Below, in pieces: positions 57,865 to 64,000 of a stretch of DNA of 64,000 nt. Source of the stretch: Myxococcus stipitatus (GTDB lineage Bacteria; Myxococcota; Myxococcia; Myxococcales; Myxococcaceae); NCBI RefSeq assembly GCF_038561935.1, contig NZ_CP102770.1, positions 5,456,001 through 5,520,000 of the forward strand. Reading direction: 5' to 3'. The notes beneath the pieces are model-generated. The model saw only the letters and a program-made list of their open reading frames with translations, had not been told where the DNA came from and did no database searches. Made by a program: the position numbers and the translations under genes. Numbering within the stretch: position 1 is the stretch's first letter; each line of letters begins with the position of its first letter.

Positions 57865-60800
57865 GTTCCCTGCGCCATCCTCTGGGCGAGCAGTCGCTCG
57901 ACTTCTGCTTCCGACAGATCTTCGATTTCGCTGCTCACCGCCGCGCTCGTGAGGGCCGCCGCTGGAGCTGGGGCTTCGGGCGGTGACTCCTCGGCGCGTG
58001 GAGGCTGGTCGTCCGACGACAGGCCCAATCGCTCGGAGAGGAACGTGACCAGCGCGACGAGCGTCGGGTAGGCCCACACCAGCGTCGCGCTCAGCTTCAG
58101 GCCCAGCGAGGCCTCCAGCCGGTTGCGAATCTCCATCCCCATCAGCGAGTCGAGCCCCAGACTCCCCAACGCGACGCGGGGCCCCAACCGCTCCGGGTCC
58201 ATGCGGAGCACGGCGGCGATCTGCTCGCGAAGGTGCAGCTCCAGGAGCGCTCGACGCTCGGAGGGCTCCGCCTGCTCGAGCTTCTCGCGGAAGCGCCCCC
58301 GTCCCGACTCGCTCGGGCGCGCAGAGGCAAGCTGCCCCACGAGCCGAGCGAAGAACGGCGACTGCGCCGCGGACAGGTAGAACTCCATCCACTGCCGGAG
58401 GTCGAGCGACACCACGCCCACCTGCGGCCTGTCCTGTCCGAGCAGGAGCCCCAGTGCCGCGAGCGCCTTGTCGGGAGCCATGCCGCGGAGGCCGCGTGCC
58501 TCGATGCGCTTCTGGGGATTCGCGCGCGCCGCGAGGCCGACGCCGGTCCACGCGCCCCAGGCGATGCTGAGTCCAGGCAGCCCCTCCGCTCGCCGGGCCT
58601 GGGCCAAGGCATCCAGGAAGGCATTGGCCGACGCGTAGTTCCCCTGGCCCGGGGAGCCCAGCAGCGCCGCCGCGCTGGAGAAGAGGACGAAGAAGTCCAG
58701 CGGGCGCCGCTGCGTCGCCACATGGAGGTTCCATGCGCCCTGGACCTTGGGGGCCATCACCGTCGCGAAGCGTTCCTCGGTGAGGTTGAGCAGCACTCCA
58801 TCATCGAGGAGCCCGGCCGCATGCATCACGCCCTTCAGCGGAGGCATGCCCTCGTCGACGACGGCCATCGCGCGCGCCACGTCCTGAGGGACGGAGACAT
58901 CCGCGCGGACGACTTCTACGCGTGCTCCCGCTTCGCGCAGCTGGCCCAGAGCGGCCTCCGCATCAGAGGAGGGAGCAGTCCTGCCCAGGAGGACGAGATG
59001 CCGCGCGCCCTGGTCGACAAGCCACCGCGCGACCTGGAGCCCCAGTCCTCCGAGCCCACCGGTGATGAGATACGTGCCGTCCGCGACCACGCGCTCGGAG
59101 CCGTCCCGAGGAGCCAAGGCTTCCGCCGCGCGGATGAATCGGGCCACGTGCCGCGCGCTACCGCGCAGGGCTACCTGGTCCTCGGGCGACGCGGACAAGA
59201 TTTCTCGGAAGAGAGCCTCGGACTCCCGCTCCGTGTCGGCGGCGAGGTCCACCCGTGTGCAACGCAGTTCGGGGTGCTCCATCGCGATGACCTGGCCGAG
59301 GCCCCACAGCGGCGCCTGCGCCACATTCACCCCCTCACGCGATGGACCGACGGAACGCGCCCCTCGAGTGACGAGCCAGAGCCGTGGCGCATCCCTCCAT
59401 CCCGCCCGAGCCAGCGCCTGCACGAGGTGCAGCACCGCCGTCGTTCCCAGGTGCCGAGCCCTCTCCAGGGTCTCCAGCGTCAGCGTTTCGTTCGCGGCAC
59501 TGTCCAGGCTCCACAGGTGCACCACCCCTCGTGCCCCCGAGGGCAGTGCGTCCGACAACAGCCGCCGCAGATGCTCCGCATCACGCGGGTCCACCTCGTA
59601 GGCACCCGTCCCCACGGACCGATAGGTCGCCCCCGGCGTCACCATCACGCACGACTCACCACGCGCCTCCAGGAGGCTCCGAAGCTCGCGCGCCACACCC
59701 CGTGAGTCCCCGAAGATCACCCACGTCCCCGGCGACTTCTCCCGCCACGTGAGCGACTCCGGCAGCGCCTGCGGATCCCAGTCCACCTGGTACATCCACT
59801 CGGAGATCTCCGCGCTCACGGCGCGCCAGCTCGCGCCCGGCAGACGGCTGACCTGGATGCCGGAGACCTCCGCCACCCGACGACCTTCCGCGTCGCGCAG
59901 CGTGAGGTCTCCGCTGAAGCCAGCACCTTCGCCATCACGGAGCCGCAGGTGCGCCCAGACCTCGGACGGAACGGGCCCGTCGAACCGCGCCGACTCCACG
60001 CCTCGGCCCACGTAGGTCGTGCCCACGGGCAGGAAGGCCATCAGGAGCTGGAAGCACACATCGAGGAACGCGGGATGGATGAGGTGCTCACTCGCGTGCC
60101 CCGCCAGGACCTCGGGCAGCCGGAGGTGGGCATAGGCTTCACGCTCCCCCTGCCAGAGCCGCTGAAGCCCCTGGAACGCGGGGCCGTAGTGCAGACCTCG
60201 CTCCGCCATTGCCTGGATGTGCGCGTCACCTTCGACGATGCGCGGGCACCGCGCCTGGACGACCTCCGCGGAGGGCAGTGGCTCCTGCGTGACTCCCGAT
60301 GCCATCTCGACCGCGCCCTCGGCGACGGGCACCCAGGCGGGCGCGGATGCTCGGGCATCCAGCGCGAAGCACTGGAAGTCCGCGCCGCCCGAAGGTCGCT
60401 CCGTCATCACCACCTGGAGCGTGCGAGCCCCCTCCGCCGGCAGGAACACGGGCTGGACACAGACCAGCCGCGAGAGCACATGCCGCCCCTCGCCCAAGAC
60501 CCGCCGCGCCGCACCCAGCGCGATATCCACCCACGCCGTCCCAGGAAGGACGACCGCCTCCTGGACGCGATGGTCCGCGACCCACGAGAGGTCCGAGTCA
60601 CCCACGTCCATCTGCCAGACATGAGTGCCAGGCTGATGGCTGAGCGCCACATGAGGCCCCAGCAGCGGATGCCCACTCGCGCCCTGGACACGGTTCCCTC
60701 CGCGTCGCGGAGCCGGCGCGGTGGAGGCCTCCAGCCAGAAGCGCTCACGCTGCCACGGATACGCGGGGACCGTGACCACGCGGCCCCCCTCTGGATGCAG

Positions 60801-63437
60801 TCGTTCCCAGTCCACCGAGTGCCCCACCGTGTAGAGCGCCCCGAGCGTGGCGAGCAGTCGCGCTCGTCCCCCCTCGTCACGGCGCAGGGAGGGCAGCACG
60901 GCGAGCGACCCACATCGCTCTCGCAGGCCCTCCTCGATGGACGGCAGCAGCACCGGATGGGCGTTGATCTCCAGGAAGGTCTCGTGCCCCTCGGTGCCCA
61001 GTTGCTCGATGACGTCCCAGAAGCGCACCGGCTCGCGGAGGTTGCGCTCCCAGTACTCCGCCGTCAGCAGCTCCTCGTTCCGCTGTCCCGTCACCGTCGA
61101 GTAGAGCGGCACGCGCTCGCGCATCGGCCGCACCTCCGCGAGCAACCGCAACAACTCCGCGCGAAGCGGCTCCATCTGCGGACTGTGGGACGCGTAGTCC
61201 ACCTTCACCCAGCGGCAGAAGACGCCCGCCTTCTCCAGGCGCGTCAGGACCTCGGCCAGCGCCTCACGCTCGCCCGACAACACCCGCGCACGCGGCCCGT
61301 TCACCGCGCCGACGGCGAGGCGTCCCTCGTAGCCACGCAGCGCCTCGCGTGCCTCCTCGGCGGACAGCTCCACCACCGCCATCCCGCCCTGCCCGCTCGC
61401 GCGCTTCACCAGCCGACTGCGCACGCAGATGATTCGCGCCGCGTCCTCCAGGCTCAGCGCCCCCGCCACATGGGCCGCGGCGACCTCCCCCAGGCTGTGC
61501 CCCACCACCGCCTGCGGCTCCACGCCCCAGGAGCGCCACAGCGCGGCGAGCCCCACCTGCATCGCGAACACCGAAGGCTGGATGACGTCCACGTCTTCGA
61601 GCGCGGCCCGAGGCCCCTCGCCGCGCAGCACGTCGAGCAGCGACCACTCGACATGCGGCCGCATCGCCCGGTCACAGGCTTCGATGGCCTCACGGAAGAC
61701 ACGCTCCTCCTCGAGGAGCCGTCGGCCCATGCCCTGCCACTGGCCCCCTTGCCCCGGAAAGACGAAGACAGCCTTTCGTGCCCTCGGTCCCGCGTCTTCC
61801 ACCTGCGTCGGGTCCCGAGGCTCCTTCGCGAGGAAGGCCCGCAGCTGACTGGAGAGCTCTTCCCGCGAGTGCCCGAGGACCGCGAGCCGGTGCGGATGAT
61901 GACCCCGCCGAACGCTCGCCGTGTAGAGGTGGTCCGCGAGCGACTCCGTTCCGCTGGCCGCCAGGTGTTCAACCCACTGCTTCGCTTGCGCTCGGAGCGC
62001 GGCGGGACTCTTCGCGGACAAGGGGAGAAGGACCGCCGAGTCCCGAGAGGGAGGCGCCTCCGGGCGCGAAGGCGCGGGGGCCTCCTCCAGCACGACATGG
62101 GCATTGGTCCCGCTCAGGCCGAATGCGCTCACCCCCGCGCGCCGAGGCTTCGTCCCCCGAGGCCAGGGAAGCTCCCGCGTCGGGAACACGAACGGCGTCC
62201 CGCTCAGCGAGATGCGCGGGTTGACGGAGCGGAAGTTCAGGTTGCGAGGAATCGCCTCGCGCCGCAGCACGAGCACCGCCTTGATGAGGCCCGCCACCCC
62301 CGCCGCGGCCTCCAGGTGCCCGAGGTTCGTCTTCAGCGCACCGATGGCGCACGAGGACCCATCTGGCCGGGGCTGACCGAGGACTTCACGGAGCGCCTCG
62401 AACTCGATGGGGTCACCCAGCGACGTGCCGGTGCCATGAGACTCGACGTAGCCGATGTCCGACGCGGCCACCTTCGCATCCGCGAGGGCCTGCCGCAGCA
62501 GCGCCTGCTGCGCGAGCACGTTGGGCGCCGTCAGCCCCGTCGAGCGACCATCCTGATTGATGGCCGAGCCCTTGATGAGCGCCCAGATGCGGTCCCCATC
62601 CCGCTCGGCGTCGGAGAGGCGCTTGAGGACCACGATGCCGCAGCCTTCACCTCGGACGAAGCCATTCGCCGCCGCGTCGAAGGTCTTGCAGCGACCATCC
62701 GGCGACAGCGCCTGCATCCGGCCCAACATCGCCGAGTTCATCGGGTCGAGGATGAGGTTGGCGCCTCCCGTCAGCGCGACCTCGCTCTCGCCGCGACGGA
62801 GGCTCTGGACGGCCTCGTGCACCGCGACCAGTGACGAGGAGCACGCCGTGTCGATGGACAGGCAGGGCCCCTGGAAGCCGAAGACGTACGAGAGCCGCCC
62901 GGCCGCCGTGGAGAGCAGCGTGCCGGTCAAGTCGTAGGTCTCGACGCCGTCGATGCCCTTGCCGTTGACGCGCTGTCGGTAGTCCGTGCTGCTCAGCCCG
63001 AGGAAGACCCCCGTCTGGCTCTTCGCGAGGCGCTCGGGGCGCAGGCCCGCGTCCTCCATCGCCTCCCACGCCACCTCCAGGAGCATGCGCTGCTGCGGGT
63101 CCAGGCTCGCGGCCTCGCGCGGAGAGACCTCGAAGAAGGACGCATCGAACCCATCGACCGAGTCGAGGAGTCCCGCCCAACGCACGGCCGGGTTCTCCCC
63201 CGGAATCGCATCCGCGGGCCAGCGCTCGGCGGGAATCTTCCGGACCGCGTCGACGCCGTCCCGCAACAGGCGCCACAGCGAGTCGGGCGCATGGGCCTCA
63301 CCGGGGAAGCGGCACGCCATGCCGACGATGGCGACCGGTTCCGCCTTCGTGGCCTCCTGCTTCGCGAGCCGCGCCTCCAGCGCTTCAATCTTGAGGAGCG
63401 AGTTCTTCAGCAGGACTCGATAGTCCGGGGTGCTCAT
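57861..63437 (-). CDS. Type I PKS, module m1: KS-AT-DH-KR-ACP
   Basis: This is a one-module synthase of 1,858 residues. The KS has DTACSSS, SHGTGT (Ser where the other modules have Ala) and NLGHLE. The AT has GHSLGE and YASHS at 748-752, the clearest methylmalonyl signature in the line. The DH keeps its histidine, YGPAFQG and HPAFLDVCFQ, but the first motif reads HRVQEAVVLP, with Glu in place of the conserved Gly. The KR has GGLGGLG, HAAGLLDDGV (B-type), FSSAAA and the tyrosine in GQGNYASAN. The ACP has LGLDSLMGMEI. I chose ATG 63437 (MSTPDYRVLLKNSLLKIEAL, a coiled docking helix) with AGGAG upstream; the frame from 63548 overlaps the preceding gene. It lies 22 bases after the m0 stop. Confidence 0.92.
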
Positions 63438-63459
63438 GAGCGACGCGTCTCCTGATGTC

Positions 63460-64000
63460 TCATGGAAGGAGCAGCTTCTCGGCGAGTCGAGCGGCGAGCT
63501 CGTCCTCGGAGAGCTGATCCAGTTCCTGCTCGATGCGTTGCAGCGCATCGGCCTGGGGAGGCTCGACGGGGGCTGCCTCGACTTCCGGCGCGGAGGACAA
63601 CCCGAGTCGCTCGAGCAGGTGTTCGGCCAGCGAGGCCGTGTGCGTGTACGTGAAGAGGAGCGCCGCCGAGAGCTTGAGGCCGATGCTCGCCTCGATGCGG
63701 TTGCGGAGCTCCAGGCTCATCAGCGAGTCGACGCCGATGCTCTTGAACGGAGCGGTCCGGTCGATGCGCGCGGCGGGAACGCGCAGCACCCGTCCCAGTT
63801 GCTCACGGAGATGTCCTTCCAGCAGGTCGAGCCGCCCGGCCGGCGGCGCCGACTCCAGCGCCTGCTTCAAGGATGTCCCTTGCACAGAACCGGCCCGAGG
63901 CGCCTCCGACTCCCGAGGCAGCTCCGCGAAGAACGGGACGCTGGCCGTGCGCGGGTAGAACTCGAACCACTGGCGCGCGTCGAAGCGCAGCACGCCCACC
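63460..64000 (-). CDS. Type I PKS, C-terminal end of module m0 (partial)
   Basis: Only the last 180 residues are inside the window; the gene continues beyond 64,000. The segment VLRFDARQWFEFYPRTASVP, then FFAELPRE, is the end of a KR domain as in the neighbouring modules. A linker (LKQALESAPPAGRLDLLEGH) follows, then an ACP with the serine in SIGVDSLMSLELRNR and a docking tail LSEDELAARLAEKLLLP. The module upstream of m1 therefore contains at least a KR and an ACP. It is an elongation module ahead of the seven-module core, or part of a protein with the loading module. Extender type and reduction level cannot be seen. Confidence 0.9.
   Translation of the reverse strand, partial: VGVLRFDARQWFEFYPRTASVPFFAELPRESEAPRAGSVQGTSLKQALESAPPAGRLDLLEGHLREQLGRVLRVPAARIDRTAPFKSIGVDSLMSLELRNRIEASIGLKLSAALLFTYTHTASLAEHLLERLGLSSAPEVEAAPVEPPQADALQRIEQELDQLSEDELAARLAEKLLLP

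Overview
The window is GC-rich (about 70 %) DNA with densely packed, often overlapping genes. Its content fits a myxobacterium (Myxococcus/Stigmatella/Corallococcus type). It holds two secondary-metabolite loci that face each other, and almost every base belongs to one of them.

Region 1 (1-18.5 kb) is a catecholate siderophore locus of the myxochelin type. On the plus strand it reads mxcE (5' end cut by the window), mxcF, mxcG, a class II DAHP synthase, a TonB-dependent receptor, a lipoprotein, exbB, exbD, tonB, an MFS transporter and the aminotransferase mxcL. A siderophore-interacting flavin reductase converges on mxcL from the minus strand. MxcE and MxcF activate 2,3-dihydroxybenzoate and load it on an aryl carrier. 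MxcG joins two of these units to lysine and releases the product reductively, as alcohol or aldehyde. MxcL can aminate the aldehyde. The DAHP synthase feeds chorismate. The receptor with its own ExbB/ExbD/TonB set imports the ferric siderophore, and the flavin reductase frees the iron. A strong Fur-box-like palindrome lies at the start of the receptor gene.

Region 2 (18.5-20.1 kb) carries one lipoprotein gene of unknown role on the minus strand, ended by a good stem-loop/T-rich terminator.

Region 3 (20.1-64 kb) is a modular type I PKS/NRPS assembly line on the minus strand, read from 64 kb towards 20 kb. Modules are numbered here by working order: m0 (only the KR/ACP end is in the window), m1, m2, m3, a trimodular protein with m4-m5-m6, m7, and a terminal NRPS (docking-C-A-PCP-reductase) whose A domain reads as alanine. 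Methylmalonyl-type AT motifs in m1, m2, m3 and m7, malonyl-type motifs in m5 and m6, an ambiguous m4, and alanine plus reductive release match the backbone of myxalamid/phenalamide alaninol amides. Domain defects fit as well: m2 has a decayed DH where the hydroxyl is expected, m5 lacks a DH and has a non-LDD KR where the Z double bond is expected, and m7 has a decayed ER where an enoyl group stays. The loading module lies outside the window, so the starter (branched/short acyl versus aryl) is unknown.

No rRNA, tRNA, CRISPR array or insertion sequence was recognised. Both assembly lines belong to known families, so I do not see an entirely new system. The best candidates for something new are two in-frame repeat expansions inside the MxcG adenylation domain, the side-by-side placement of two reductase-terminated megasynthases, and several active-site departures in the PKS.
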